Positions 49,568 to 62,620 of a stretch of 64,000 nucleotides of DNA are shown one piece after another (the first letter of the stretch is position 1; every line of letters starts with the position of its first letter). The translations under genes and the position numbers were made by a program. The notes under the pieces are model-generated. The model made no database searches. It worked only from the letters and a program-made list of their open reading frames with translations, and had not been told where the DNA came from. This stretch comes from Marsupella aquatica (taxonomy: Eukaryota; Marchantiophyta): positions 26,474,001 to 26,538,000 of the forward strand of contig OZ316894.1 in assembly GCA_973895155.1 (NCBI GenBank). Reading direction: 5' to 3'.

Positions 49568-49600
49568 CTAGCTCGAATACCCGTGCATATGTGCCGAAAG
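49568..49600 (-). mobile_element. Helitron-like 3' tail on the minus strand
   Basis: Read on the minus strand it is gcacatatgcacgggtattc, then gagCTAG before T. It is the only Helitron end seen in this orientation. The body would extend to higher coordinates, but no matching start was found. Confidence 0.45.
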
Positions 49601-49885
49601 AGCTCCATGCCTGCTCCTATTCACAAGCATAGTTTAAAGATTAAAATTTTCTATTAATACCAGAAAAATTACAGCCTGTGGATTCATGCTATGGAGTAGA
49701 TCATGGACAGCAGACTTAGATTGTGAATTATAGATATATAGATAGCCCAATGACCATGCATTGCACAACATTGTTTGATAGTAAGTCATATTGAGCGGAA
49801 TTGTTGTTGAGCCTAAACTGACATGACCAGTGAGTCAGACACACTCAGTCGGGAATCTGTGAGCCAGCTTAGTGACTGGATTTAG

Positions 49886-49964
49886 GAGAGTGCAAGCTGG
49901 TGAGAGAGTGCAAGCTGGTGAGAGAGTGCAAGCTGGTGAGAGAGTGCAAGCTGGTGAGAGAGTG
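49886..49964. repeat. 18-bp minisatellite, four units
   Basis: The unit gagagtgcaagctggtga is repeated four times perfectly and then degenerates. A single related unit (caagctggtgagagtgcaag) occurs near 62320. Confidence 0.95.
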
Positions 49965-50158
49965 GCCGCACCTTTAGGTCCATCTCTTGGTTAGGAAAAT
50001 TTGTCACTGTAATCAAATAGCCAAGGAGACCTCCCATCAAAATCACATTTTGTAAAGAGACCCTGAGAAAGAAACAGTGGGATTGCATATTCTAGTGTTT
50101 AGATAATAGCTCCTCAAATTTGAGCTACAGGCCTCAAATTTTGGAGCACTGTCTCATA

Positions 50159-50455
50159 CTCGGGGGTCTCACTATATGGGGACCTCCCCATCGCCTGCGA
50201 CGTTTTTAGGCCTCGGACCCCCTAAAATGTAAGAAAAAAATATTATTTTTTAACCCCTATAAAGTTGGAATATTCTTGGAATATTCTAAAATTTGGATTA
50301 AAAAGACCCTTATATTCTTATAAGTCTCAAAATTGAATTTAAAAGACCCTATTGTTCTTCTACAAAAATTCTTAAGTCTTCCCTTAGAACCAATAAAATG
50401 ACCCTATCCTTCGTTGCACGTGATATGCCATTTTTGTGGAAGTGAGACCCCCGAG
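50159..50455. mobile_element. MITE with perfect 15-bp inverted ends and 8-bp target duplication
   Basis: The ends are CTCGGGGGTCTCACT and its exact reverse complement AGTGAGACCCCCGAG. The flanks are identical 8-mers GTCTCATA (50151-50158 and 50456-50463). Length is 297 bp with no ORF. An 8-bp duplication is typical of hAT-type transposition. The perfect ends suggest a young insertion. Confidence 0.9.
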
Positions 50456-50463
50456 GTCTCATA

Positions 50464-53088
50464 CATTGGAAACACACAATTATTGTGTACGTTTAATCCC
50501 TTCTCACTGTTTCTCTTTGTATTTTTTAGTGGAGCTTGGAATAGAAGCCACACTCCAGGCCGGATTGACGCATTGTGCAACTTATACCCTCCACTTGTCT
50601 CTTGGTAGAAAGTTTACAACACTGTTTCCAGGTTTGTCCTCAAGTGTGAAGAAATGAAGAAGATTGTAATAAATAGTGGATTTTGGCTCAAACTGCCCTA
50701 TTGACAAGATGTTTGGCATCAACAAAACAAGGGTCACCACAAAATTGAGAGGGACACATGGATTAGGCATAGAACAATTTGAGCAAATTTGGCGATTGAG
50801 CACTAGTGTTGTTATTATTATTTTATCTTTAGCGAGCACCATTAAATGACAAGGGAGTCTGGAATAAAACCTAACTTACAAAACAAGAAAAGAAATCAGT
50901 GAAGAAGATAGTAATTGGCTTATACTTTTTGTGAGTAAGAAACACTGAACTAGGAGTGTGGTGTCGTGCGCATAATTAACCTACACAAACATAACCTACA
51001 CAAACATAAGAAAATGGAATATAAGTGGAACTCATGTCCAGAACCCACAATAATATTTCCATTAATCAAACAACGATCGATGCCAACAACACACAATCAA
51101 TCTTGTTCGATCCGATCACACATGTAGGTGGAGCCACACGCACCTTGCACTCAAGGAATCCGCTTTCAAGGGCACACCATCGCCGCCAGAGCTCATGCTT
51201 GAAGGCTGAACATCGAAAGATGAGGCCTTCAAGCCACCACAAAAGAATAACTATCCCTCACAAACACAAACTGAACCCTATCGGCTCATACAGCACACAT
51301 ATGAAAACTCTATACTTGGGTAGTACAATATACTCTACTAACACCTAGAATGGTGTGACAATGGGAGGCATGGGAGGCCTGCAATCCCTTTAGTGTAGCT
51401 AGCTAGTGTGGATCTGTTTGTTGTCTAAAACACTAAATATATGAAAATGCAGGGAAAAATTATATTGACACAGTGCAAGAGAAAGAAAAGTGTCAAACTG
51501 TTAAATATGATCCCAAATACAAGAAACCTAAGAAATGTGAGAAAACAAAGAATAACCTAAGAAGACTAACTATCCAAAAAGCCCAAAAAAGCCCATTAAT
51601 CTCCACAATACATACAAAAGAGGTGACTTTGGAAGAGAGAAAGAAGGGGAAAGGGCAGGGAGAGGATCTGGAAGTCAATCTTTTATTTTCTTCCCTTGTT
51701 GTTTTGAGATACTGGAAGGGGGGTGGAAAGTATTGGAGGAGGCACTTTGGGGTCTGATTTTGTACTTTGCTTGTGAGAGCAACTATAGTGAAGGGCTTAG
51801 TTTCTGAAAATGACTTTGAAAGTGTTATGCTGTTTTATTAAAATAAAATCTTTATGGGGTGATTTTCCCACGACCTGACTTAGGTTTGTTTTCCCTATGA
51901 TTATGTGTGATAGGACCATCTATGGTAGCAATATGGGTGTGAGAGGACAGTCAATTAGTCTAGTAGGGCATGTCAAACCTGGGCTTGACAGGCCCAGTGG
52001 GTATCCGTCCAATGTCCCAGTGGCAACTTGGGAGTGAGATTTCTTGTCCCAGTGGCAACTTGAAGTGAGATTTCTCCATCATTGTTGAATGTCTGACAAG
52101 GTAACATAGCTCAAATAGGATTCAGTGAGCTTGTAACAAGTCAATCACTAGATTCTGATCAAAGATGATGAGAAATACACACAGGTACATCACATTGTTC
52201 ACTTGATACTTTTCACTTCAAAGTTCAACACTTGTACACTGATATTCCATCAAGAAATAGAGGGAGCTGTTTTTTATGCCCATCATTTTTGCCCCAAAGT
52301 CAGGTACATCCCATGGTTCATTTGATCTGGTCGATTTTTAAGTTTTGCACTTTCTAGATGGGTAATCCATTGAGAGACTTGCGGGAGCGGTTTCAATGTC
52401 CATTGTTTTGCTTGTATTTCAGGTCTCACACACCCTACTGTCCCCTAAGCAATAAACTTAGCCAAAAGTCTTACTCATTTTTGGCAAAAAATTGCAAGGC
52501 TTTTTGTCTTCCATTAGCCAGTTCCTCACCTGGCCAAAGGTTCCATAAGCCGGGATCTATCTGTTATCCTTAAATCATAAAATAAGATAAGTAATATTAA
52601 AACACATTAATAAGATAAGTAAGAAAAGGAAAACCTTAAAAATTAACCAAAAAATTACCATGTGTAGTTTACCCAAGGGAGCAAGGGTCAGCTACAAAAC
52701 CTAGTGTACCCAAGGGATAACCCTGTGTAGTGTACCCAAGGGAGCAAGGGTACACTACCAGACGCAAACACTAGTCAAGGGGTGGTCAACTACAATCAGA
52801 GCAGACAGGACGGATAGACGGCAGGGCAGGGTTTCATGCATTAGAGCGACAAGCCACAAGCCCACACACCTCTGCCCCACCGCCCTCACAACAACATAGA
52901 GGGAGCGGCAGATTCCAACCATCACCTGGCCATCGGTTCTTTTTTAGTTGGAAGAGGAAAGATCTGGAAGAAAACCTGTGTAGTGTACCATAGTCACGAG
53001 TTCAGGGTTAGGAGTGCCTCAATTAGGGAGTCTCAAACCTGTAGGATTGCAAAAAAGACCTGGCCCAAGAGTACCAGTTTTGGTCTTC
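50464..53088. other. Repeat-rich spacer without a supported gene
   Basis: Small tandem duplications occur at about 50985-51010 (acctacacaaacata), 52010-52080 (gtcccagtggcaacttg), 52180-52370 (two diverged 140-bp units with aggtacatc.ca.tgttca.ttgat) and 52660-52760 (gtgta.tgtacccaaggga). ORFs lack motifs. Confidence 0.45.
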
Positions 53089-53583
53089 AGTCACAAGTGC
53101 ACGGACAAGTTTTTTTTGTGTCAGCCACTTGAGTTCTGGGAAAACTACCTTGACGTGACCAGAGGCAGAACTCAGAGGTTTAAGACACACAAGTGCACGG
53201 ACAAGCTTTTTTGTGTCAGCCACTTGAGTTCCGGGAAAACTACCTTGACGTGACCAGAGGCAGAACTCAGAGGTTTAAGACACACAAGTGCACGGACAAG
53301 CTTTTTTTGTGTCAGCCACTTTAGTTCCGGGAAAACTACCTTGACGTGACCGGAGGCAGAACTCAGAGGTTTGAGACACCCTACTGATGACACCCTACTG
53401 ACGACACCCTTGTAGATTGGACCATGGAGGAAGATGGCCAGCCGGCCCGCTATTCCGCCCACTATCTATACCTTGACGTGACCAGAGGCAGAACTCAGAG
53501 GTTTGAGACACCCTACTGAGGACACCCTTGTAGACTGGACCATGGAGGAAGATGGCCACCCAGCCCGCTATTTCGCCCACTAT
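53089..53583. repeat. Higher-order tandem repeat
   Basis: Three units of about 93-97 bp (cacaagtgcacggacaag, gtgtcagccactt.agttc, accttgacgtgacc.gaggca, gaactcagaggtttaagaca) run from 53089 to about 53375. The last half-unit then reappears at 53473 after a 120-bp block (gacacccttgtaga.tggacc) that is itself repeated. A nested duplication history is evident. Confidence 0.85.
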
Positions 53584-53690
53584 CTGTTTCCTCAATAGAG
53601 CTGCCGCCGAATGGGAGCCTCTGCTAAGCATGGCAGGGATCATTTTAGTTTGGCAGAGTGGTTTTATCTCCTCCCTTGGCAAACAGCCAA

Positions 53691-53735
53691 ATGGAGGAAC
53701 CTCTGGCAAGGTTCCTCCGCCAGAGGTTCCTCCAT
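53691..53735. repeat. Perfect 17-bp hairpin with 11-base loop
   Basis: The arms are atggaggaacctctggc and gccagaggttcctccat. The loop aaggttcctcc repeats part of the right arm. It lies inside a longer imperfect duplication (atggc.gggatcatt.gtttggc at 53629 and 53788). Confidence 0.9.
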
Positions 53736-54611
53736 TTCCACATCCATCGTCAACGAAAATCCTCCATAATGGAAACATTTTTGAGTATGGCGGGGATCAT
53801 TTGTTTTGGCGCTTATGGTTTTATTCTATTCCCTCATGGGCCACGCTTGCGAAGTGGCCGAGGGGCGAATCGATTATTATGAAGGGGCCGACGTGAATTC
53901 CGAGGTGTAACTCGAGGAAAGCGACATTCATTGGACAATCCTTCGACAATCCTTCGTCAAGGGTTTTTGTTTGTTTGATCACGTTCCCATGTTGATGACG
54001 GTTTGGACTCAAAATCTCTTCGTCTATCAAATCCCAGTTTGCCTCTGGAGCTCAGCGATCTTCAGGAATTTTGTTTGATTGTGTTCTCCTGATGATTTGA
54101 ACTCGAAAACAGTTCATCATTTGTAGCGAATTCCAGTTGGCTGCTACGGGACATCTGCGATCGTCCGTGTTGTTGCGATTTCTCGTGAGAGGTGTGTCAC
54201 TGCGAATCAATTGGTTGGTCAATTGAGTGCATGCACTCACTGACTTGGCTGTCTTTGGAGTCTGTTTTGTGGGATGGTTGTGGAGAGCTTCTGCCGTCTC
54301 TCCTGTGATGTTAATGAAACCTTTCTTGCCAGTTCTCGTCTCTGATGCAGTTTGCTTTTGGCTCGGTTGCCGGTTTTGACAGTCATCTTTGAGAGCCATC
54401 TGTGAGCTGTCTGTGTCTGGCAAGGGAATTTCTGGGGTTTATGAGGCGGTTCTGGTTCAGTTTGTTCATGTGGGTTTTTGAGGAAATGTGCAATAGTTGA
54501 TTCTTTTTCTAGAGGAGTCGAAGGTGGTCTGATTGTGTGTCTGCATAAGCGTGCATTTTAACATTGTTTACGTGCTCGTGGGGTCGGTGTGTGCTATATC
54601 TACTAGAGAAA
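53736..54611 (+). promoter_or_regulatory. Upstream region of enoyl-ACP reductase
   Basis: T/G-rich sequence before the start codon at 54612, likely to contain the promoter and 5' UTR. I cannot place a start site or a specific element. Confidence 0.4.
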
Positions 54612-57600
54612 ATGGCTTCCTGCGTGACTCTGGCTCTTACGGTGGCACAATCGGTTGTGGCCACGTCGGGTTCCCATGTTTCGTCAGCGGCATTGGCCGT
54701 CTCTCCCGGCGCTGCCACTGCGGCTCCAATGCGGGGACTCCGCTCTTCTCCCATTTCGTCGTCCTCGTTCTTTTCTGGGTCTCTAGCTGTGAAGAGCATT
54801 CCCGCAGCAAAGGGCGTCTGTGCGCGCGCACAGTCCACCGGGCGAGTGGTGGCTTCTACCAACGGAACTGGTGCCCCCACCGGTTTGGCGATAGACTTAC
54901 GAGGTGACTTTCTGTTAGTTTCTTTTCCGAAGCATGCTTTAGTGAATCAATCACTAGTTTCGCTCCTGATTCACTGCTAGTCAAGAGCTGACTTTAGAAC
55001 ACGTGTAAATCTGCCTTTTGGCGACTCCATCAGCTGGTGTAGACTCATACAATTGAGCTGACAACACTTCCGCCTGGTAGTCCATCGATCATGTTAGGGA
55101 TTCAAAACTGAACTTAAGCGTTGCTCTCTCTCCAAGCTGTTTTGAATATATGAAGTCGGTTTCTTCATCTGCAGGGGGCTAAAGTTTTGTGATTTGGCCA
55201 TGTGCAGGGAAGACTGCTTTCATTGCGGGGGTTGCCGATGACAACGGATTCGGATGGGCCATTGCGAAGGCCCTTGCAGCAGCGGGAGCGACGATCTTGG
55301 TTGGAACTTGGGTTCCTGTAAGTGTCTACTTGAAAAGTCGCTGAGACTGTTTTCTTCAGGATTGGTTAGGACTGTCTTTTGCCATGCGTTAGATTTCTTT
55401 TGAATTCTATTTTCCATAAAGCGAAATAATTTTGTGTCTTTAGGCTCAATTTGCCTTGCGCTAGGAAAAAGTGAGTGTCTTGCTGATGAATTCCGAACTT
55501 TGGGCTTTGCAGGCTCTGAATATTTTCGAGACAAGCTTGAGGAGGGGAAAATTTGACGAGTCTCGAAAGTGAGCCCAGTACAGCCGATTTGGATGGCAAC
55601 ATTGTTTTTCGTGTGTGATCAAATGTCATAACGCTACTGGTCTCCTTCCATACTGAATCCTTGATTGTAGTCACTGACAGTAGCCGAATGTGTTGTTAGT
55701 GTGCGCTGTTGTGGACGACACCGATCCTCGAAGCTGACGCGAAAGGTTCTTTGCAGGTTGTCAAATGGATCGTTGTTTGAAATTGCCAAGATTTATCCTC
55801 TTGATGCCGTATTCGACACACCAGAGGATGTTCCTGAAGATGTAAGTTGGAGCGGCAGTCAGCGTCATTCTGGTTGTGTAATTTCTTAGAAATGTTTTGG
55901 AAGCAGAACCACTCTGGCTGCGTGCTGGTGTCATTTTCTTTCCAGATATTGATCCTTTCGTATTGTCCTCTCGGCAGATTAAAAACAACAAAAGATATGC
56001 TAGCTCTTCAAAGTGGACTGTGAAGGTACATTTTATAAGAATCTCTTATTGGGATATCTGCTCTAACTTTCGGAAGATCTGTGATTCAAGCCCATCGAGA
56101 GTTCAGTGCATTTAATACAACTTGGATCATGTCCGAAGCAAATTCTAAGCGTAGCTTGTCCTCTACTGCTCCTCAGGAAGTTGCTGAGGATGTGTTTGCT
56201 GACTACGGAAAAATTGATATTCTTGTCCACTCACTAGCGAATGGCCCCGAGGTACGACTTTTGATGAGCGGCTCTTGTTGTAGTATCTTTATTCTGCCAT
56301 GATAGTGCCATTTGTTCTTCAATGAAGACTATCAAATCATTGGCGAAAGTGACCATCTGAAGCCTGGTATTTGGATGCTCAGGTTACAAAAGCTTTGCTT
56401 GACACTTCCCGAAAGGGATACCTGGCTGCTCTCTCAGCATCATCCTACTCTTACATCTCACTCCTGAAGTATTTTGCACCTATCATGAATTCAGGTAAAG
56501 TGCTATGTTAATGAATGAATGCATTACATCCTGAAGAGCCTGAGCATTACATTTTCCGTGTCATTCCCAAGCTTAGTCTGGTTTTACTTGTTTTGAATAT
56601 CTCATTCAAGAGAATTGTCTCCGCATATCGTCTGTTTTATTTGTGTGTGTGTGGAGGTACTGGTGTGTGGGGGAGGTGGGGGGGTGTCGGGACCAGGTTC
56701 GACAAGCTGAAACGTTTTGATTCCTAAATCTAACCGGATGAAATTTAGTCTAAACAAATGCCGCGTCTGTTTTGGCAGGTGGTGCTGCCATTGCGTTAAC
56801 ATATATTGCTGGCGAGAAAGCAATACCAGGGTGAGTATGAGCGGTCTAATTGTCTCACTCAACTATGCAAAACAGACTAGGATTGACTGTAGAAGATGTC
56901 GGTAAGACACTAAACGGTTGGAACTATGAGTTGAGAATCCACATGAGACTAAGCGGTCTTAGCACCACCTCCTATTGTCAACAAGGAAGTGTACCATGCA
57001 CTGGAGTGTTGTCAGAGCTCTCTTGGCGAGTCTTGTTTTACTTCGGGTCCCGAAGGCTTGCAAATTTATTCATTCTTTGTCCAAAATCCCCTGGATGTGT
57101 GGACATTACGAGCAGTGCACGCCTCTCCTTAAACGTTTGTCTTCCTTGAACTTTCAGATATGGAGGAGGGATGAGCTCTGCCAAGGCAGCCCTGGACAGC
57201 GATACACAGGTATATCCCTCGGACTCATCTGGATGCTATCGTCACGTGATAATGTGCATGGAAATAACTCGGTAAGTGTTTTTGTAGGATAGCGGATGAG
57301 TTCGTGTAGGATCTTATTTTGCAAGTGATGTGATGTCAAATGGCAATGCCATAAGTTGGTTTTTTCTTTCATTTGTCTCCTGTGATTCCCTCTGACTCTT
57401 CATTTCGTTGAACTTTTAAGGTACTGGCTTTTGAAGCTGGGAGGAAATACAATATTCGAGTGAATGTAATTTCTGCTGGTATGTCGCTCGCGTCTACCTT
57501 TATTTTCTTGGGATATCGCTTTTTAGGTTTAGGTTCCGGACTAGTGAGAGTCACACATGAACTTTGAGTGGAAGCTGAAGTCAAGTTTGGTGTCTCTCAG

Positions 57601-58031
57601 GGCCATTGAGAAGCAGAGCTGCCAAGGCAATCGGTTTCATTGATGACATGATCAATTATTCCTGCAACAATGCTCCCCTGCAAAAGGAGCTTGAATCTGG
57701 TGAGCGACATTCATCGACTTTTTATTTTATTTTATTTTATTATTCAAGCATTATTATTGGTAGTGTGTGGGTAAGTGCTCTCTGCTATGACGTTTCCCAA
57801 GCGCCAATTACAGTCAAATCGCTCAGAAGAGTTATTGCTTACCTTACGTGAGTGTTTGCAGATGACGTCGGTAACACAGCTGCCTTCCTTGCATCACCAC
57901 TGGCTTCTGCCATCACTGGAAGCGTTGTTTATGTCGATAATGGACTGCATTGCATGGGTGTAGCGATTGACAGTCCTGCTATCAACAAAGTAGCAGATGC
58001 TCCAACCAAGAAAGCTAGTGTACCAGCTTAA
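54612..58031 (+). CDS. MOD1: Plastid enoyl-[acyl-carrier-protein] reductase (NADH)
   Basis: Exons: 54612-54903, 55208-55317, 55513-55568, 55757-55841, 55978-56025, 56177-56251, 56383-56494, 56779-56830, 57158-57209, 57421-57478, 57601-57699 and 57862-58031. They join to 402 residues plus TAA, close to the roughly 390 of Arabidopsis MOD1. Residues 1 to about 90 are Ser/Ala-rich and basic, a chloroplast transit peptide. The Rossmann core starts at [20 protein letters not shown] (nucleotide-binding loop). Then come [46 protein letters not shown], the catalytic segment [20 protein letters not shown] (Tyr278, Lys286), [22 protein letters not shown] and [13 protein letters not shown]. The enzyme performs the last reduction of each elongation cycle of type II fatty acid synthesis, turning trans-2-enoyl-ACP into acyl-ACP in the plastid stroma. 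All catalytic residues are present and no frame is broken. Confidence 0.97.
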
Positions 58032-58445
58032 ACCTGATCATGTTGAGTTAGCTACTGTTGTGCCCGCAGGGCCTCCACCCATAGGATGACAATGAGTCTG
58101 TCTGATCATGGAAAAGTAGGTAACCTAGCTAGTCTGGTGGACTCTTACGGCTAGACTCTAACTCGATTTAGTGAGGTCCCTATGGTATTTATTTTTTGGC
58201 TGGCGACATTGAAAGATATCCAGGCTTGGCTGCAAAGGGTGGGTCGTAGTTCAGAGAAGAAGATCTAGGAAGTAAAAGCGCAGTTAAGGCTGCATGGAGG
58301 ATCGCCCTAGGCAGATAAATGTTAGAATGTGATTGTGTGAGATTTTTTGGATATTTCAATGAAAGCTGGCGCCCACTTTTCATAGCACGGAAACATACCG
58401 CCTTTCCCTCTCCGATGTCCTTATCCCTCTTGTTGGGCTTTGCGG
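58032..58445 (+). other. 3' UTR of enoyl-ACP reductase
   Basis: Non-coding. A possible polyadenylation region lies near 58350-58370 (atatttcaatgaaagc). Confidence 0.45.
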
Positions 58446-58511
58446 TTGTAGAATGAAGAACTTATTGCAGAAATGCGTTTGTAGAATGAGGAACTTATTG
58501 CAGAAATGCGT
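58446..58511. repeat. 33-bp tandem duplication
   Basis: The unit ttgtagaatga.gaacttat followed by tgcagaaatgcgt occurs twice, with one substitution. Confidence 0.9.
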
Positions 58512-61499
58512 TTGACGACACATTATATAAGTACTGTACAAAAGCTCCATTATGTGTATCTTCGACAAGTCTTAGTACTGCGAACTCCTTGACTGCAATA
58601 CCAAAGTTTGAAATGTCTTGATCTTGCAGTGAAACCCCGTCGTATGTACCGTGGAGCTGAGTTTCATTGGCATTTCTATGGAGAGCCCTAGAGGAAGGCT
58701 CTCAAGCAGCCGGCAGAGTCTGCAAATATTCGGCTCATCTGTAAATTTGGTGGAGGAATTTCTTGTTTTAACCACGTACATGTATCAGTGGCTCAACTTT
58801 CCCGTTTTCTGAAAGTGAACAACAGGGAACATTGAATTCCGGACCTGTGGAGAAAATCTTGGATATAGAAGGAAAACGGTGGCAGTAATGTGGCGAACTA
58901 GTGGCGTAAAATTCTGATTTTGTGAAAGTATAATGGGTTCGAAGCACTTCCGTTTTCAGTGGTGCCACGTGTTTTGGTTTTTAGTGTCTGTAAGTTCCTC
59001 CTTTTCCCTTTTTCAAAAACAGGTAATTTCTTTTGCACTAATGGACGAGGGGGAAAGGTACAAACGAAAGAAGAAAGAGTCGAAAGAGGGCAAGCGAACA
59101 CTCAAACGAATATCTCTAGATGTCGACTGGGGATATGCATTAATCTTGACCTCCCAGATTTAGAGTCAAGTGGGAAGGATGGAGGTCAGCCAACCCAAAG
59201 GGTGACAGACGAATAGCAGGAGGCGTTTGATCCCTTTCAACGAGAACTGTCACTGGGGTCACGTGCCGGATCCAAATTGGATAACAGCCCAAACAAGAGA
59301 ACATAAGAAGTGACTCTGATGAGTCCCATAACGGACACATCTAATGACGATTCTGCTTTCAAGACCACACTAGGAGACATCTATTTACTATTATGCTTTC
59401 TGGAACATGCTTTCTGGACCACAGCATAATGCGAAATCCTAATCAACATCCTTTCAGTGCATGTGGTTGCTGAAATCGAAGAAGTCTTGAGCAAGTTCAG
59501 TTATGAGTGGCTTGAAGCCACCAACTCACCAAGAAGATAAGGCAAATATTTTGCTCATAAAGCCACCAACTGAGAATAGAGGGCACCATACAGAACGTAT
59601 GGGTTATGAGTTACTCTACGGGCCGTCTTCCATGTAGGCAGACCTCAAAATATCGGCCCTTAGCACTCCCTAAACTGTTAGGAAAATGTAGATCTCGATT
59701 TTCCACAGTATCTGCTGCCCTGCTATGTGTGAATTGCGCAAGCCTTCTCATGCCCCTCCTTCGTTGTTTCCAACTCTGGATTTTACAGGGGCACTATGCA
59801 GGGAAGTGAGGCTACAAAATGTCTCCCTGTAAAGTGTCGGTTGACTTGCACTCCGGTTCAAATGCTCTCCTGCTCGCTCCTTTCCACTTCTGCTCTTGTT
59901 CACATGCGGTCCTGCTGTATACTGCTCACTTGCACTCCTGCTCAATGGCGCTCCTGCTCACCTCCGGCTTCCTGCGCCCCTTTCAAGTTATCATTCCTCC
60001 AGTACAAGGTTCGACATAGTACATGGTGGCAATCGTGGTGGGATTTCACTGTATGCCTAGTAATTGTCTCGAAGGGTGATTTGTATTACCAGTCCAGTTT
60101 GCTGTAACAGGACTACTTTGTGATGCGCTCTGTTGGATGCCATTCTTCAACCCTAACTCACTAGAACCCTACAAGATTGTGATATTTCCAGCAATGATTG
60201 CAGCGGCATCCGAAGACTTGTCATGAGGCCATGTACTCGTCGAATGCTGAGTTATCAGCTTTCTGTGTTGCTATTTAGAAGTGCAGAGGGCCTTTGTGGA
60301 TTTAAGTTGGACGAGCAACGGAATCAGAGAGCTGTCGATTCGTGTTTTGTTAATTAACTGGGAAAACAGGCTGAACCCATCGACAAGGTTCAGTGGACAG
60401 GTTCATTTCCCTGCGAAGCCAAATTGAGATAACTTGGAAGCTTGGAATGGAAGCAAGAGAAGATAAGGCTGATTAAACTAGCAGAAAACAAAAAGGAAGT
60501 AGCCACTGGCGGTCCAAGTGACAGTGGCCAGGTACTTAAGCTTCTTGGACTTCACGGTGACCAATATGTCACGGGGAAGCTCCTTTCCAAAAGGTGTATT
60601 CGGTTCTTGACATTCACAACCAATATGTCACAATGCAGCTTCTTCTAAAAAGGTGGGCAACAAAACTCTTGAGTTCACGGTTGCAGCTTTTAAGCCAAAT
60701 GTTCAGTTTTTGAGCCTAATGTTTCATGGCAAAAAAAACATTCAAAGTGCTGGGATCCAGATGGACAGAGAGAGGCTACTCCACTCCCAGGAGTTGCAAC
60801 GACTACAACAGTCGAACAATGACAACGACATAACTTTGAGCAGCATTGACAAGCCTCTATCAACATACCCGTCTTGACGTTGGCAGCTACTTGATTGGAG
60901 GTGATTTCAAAGGCCGTAGTCTCCATGCTCTTCTTGCCTTCTTGCCTAATTCGCGGTTGACAACAATTTCAATGGGAACCAGAAGCAGACCTCCTCTCTC
61001 TGAAACTGAAATCCTTCTCTTTGAAATTGATATCGTTAGGAGTCAGAGAGTTTTGAACTCACCACAACTCCATATGCAGGTCTTGGGCCGTTTGCAGGGG
61101 GTTAGTTTATTAACAGGAGCGTGGAGGAAGTGGGTGACTAGGTGCACAATAAATCCAAAGACAGTACACTTGAACAACAGGTGTAAAGTACACACAGTAC
61201 AGTTGAAAACAGGTGTAAAGTGAGTCTTTTAGTTTTATTCACACTTCAGGGTTTGGGACCTCAAGGGCGGGATAGTTTCCTGCCTTCCCTTGGTTCTCCA
61301 CAATAAATGCCATGAGGCATGCCTTCAACACAACATGAAATTCAAGTACGCTGTATTAATGCAAATGATATCAAATAAGCATCAAGAGCAAGGCATTGTG
61401 TGCATACTCCCAAGAGGAATTGAACATTTATCCTGTCAGGAGTTGCAATCTACAGACAAGTCTATTAGTAATACAGAAACTTTTCAACACAACATGAAA
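58512..61499. other. Spacer, no gene seen
   Basis: Scattered short ORFs without motif. Small duplications occur at about 59840-59970 (cactcctgctc-type) and 60550-60640 (gaccaatatgtcac). Confidence 0.4.
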
Positions 61500-61931
61500 T
61501 TTGACAAGGGACTATCTATCACTAAGTGGGGAAGAAGCTTACAAATTCCTCCCTTTCATCATGCCAAGTTGCCTTGACAGAAGCTTCCATTGCTTCACGA
61601 AACTTGGTTCTATCAGAAAAGTCTGTAACAAAAGCCAAGTGCTAGTAAATTTAGAAACTCTTTCTTTTGATTATACTCTCTGCATAACTGTAGGCAGCAC
61701 ATGTAGAGAATTGCTTCAAATCAACTGTAGGATTGACATCAGAATGGCACTCTCTAATTGCATTTCAAAATTCTAGAAAGTCTGCTTCAATCGCTTGCAT
61801 TGTGACAGGTCGGACAATGGGTGGAGAACCGTCAACACATGTTGGATCCTGCCAAGACAAATTGTAAGCCCCATCCTCATGTTTGGTCAAGGTGACTATA
61901 AACTTTCTATTTTGTCCCATCTTCTCCTTCC
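61500..61931 (-). pseudogene. Degraded coding relic, unrecognised
   Basis: The minus strand reads MGQNRKFIVTLTKHEDGAYN from 61920, then LSWQDPTCVDGSPPIVRPVT and MQAIEADFLEF before TGA. The same frame continues as NAIRECHSDVNPTVDLKQFS and, after further stops, FSDRTKFREAMEASVKATWH. The long protein-like runs interrupted by three stops indicate a dead gene, probably from a transposon. No family is recognised. Confidence 0.45.
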
Positions 61932-62620
61932 AATAGGTAGCAGCACCGAGCAGCTGTGAGCAGCAGCAAGGGGAATGAACTGTCTAGCAACTTGAAACAA
62001 CCAGCAGCTGTAACCAACTGTAAGTAGCAACCAGCAGTTGTGAGCATCAACCCCAAGGTTAGCAGAAACGCACACAAAACTTGGTCCTATGAATCAGAGT
62101 ATGGCAGGCTTGCTGGAGAAGAGACCAGGTCCAGGTCAAGCTATGGTGGGCAGGTGTGATGACTGAGCTTAGACAAATGTGTGGAAGTCGCATCAGCAAC
62201 ATTGATAGAAAACAGCCCTCCTTGAAATGAAACTGGAAAGAGCACAGCCTGAAACAGGCTTGAACAAAAAAAAGTAATTCAAAGAGCGAAAAACATTTGA
62301 GAGCCTCACCAAATTCAAGCTGGTGAGAGTGCAAGGAGAGGAAGCAAGCGTAATAACTCAACGAGATCATGGAGGGCTGCTGCAGCCCTGAACCAAGAGG
62401 AAAGATTGAGAGCAGACAAGCTCCCCAAAACTTGAGCTATGGTCAGCCGATGTAAGGATGCTCGCTCAAGTGGGGAGGGGGAGGAGATAAGGGGAAGGGA
62501 GAGTCCTGAGGAAAAAAGTGTTGCATGCCTACTTAGACCCCATTGTCTAAAATAATTCTCTTCACCTTGCCTCCATTACACTTCTTTTCTCAAATGACTT
62601 GCTCCAGGTATCTTTTGCGT
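61932..62620. other. Spacer, no gene seen
   Basis: Contains gagcagc/aaccagcag-type short repeats at about 61940-62050, which may be the decayed start of the neighbouring relic. No supported gene. Confidence 0.4.

Noticed and set aside
49886-49964. Possible CRISPR-like array
   Set aside because: The 18-bp units are directly adjacent with no unique spacers, so this is a minisatellite in a plant genome.
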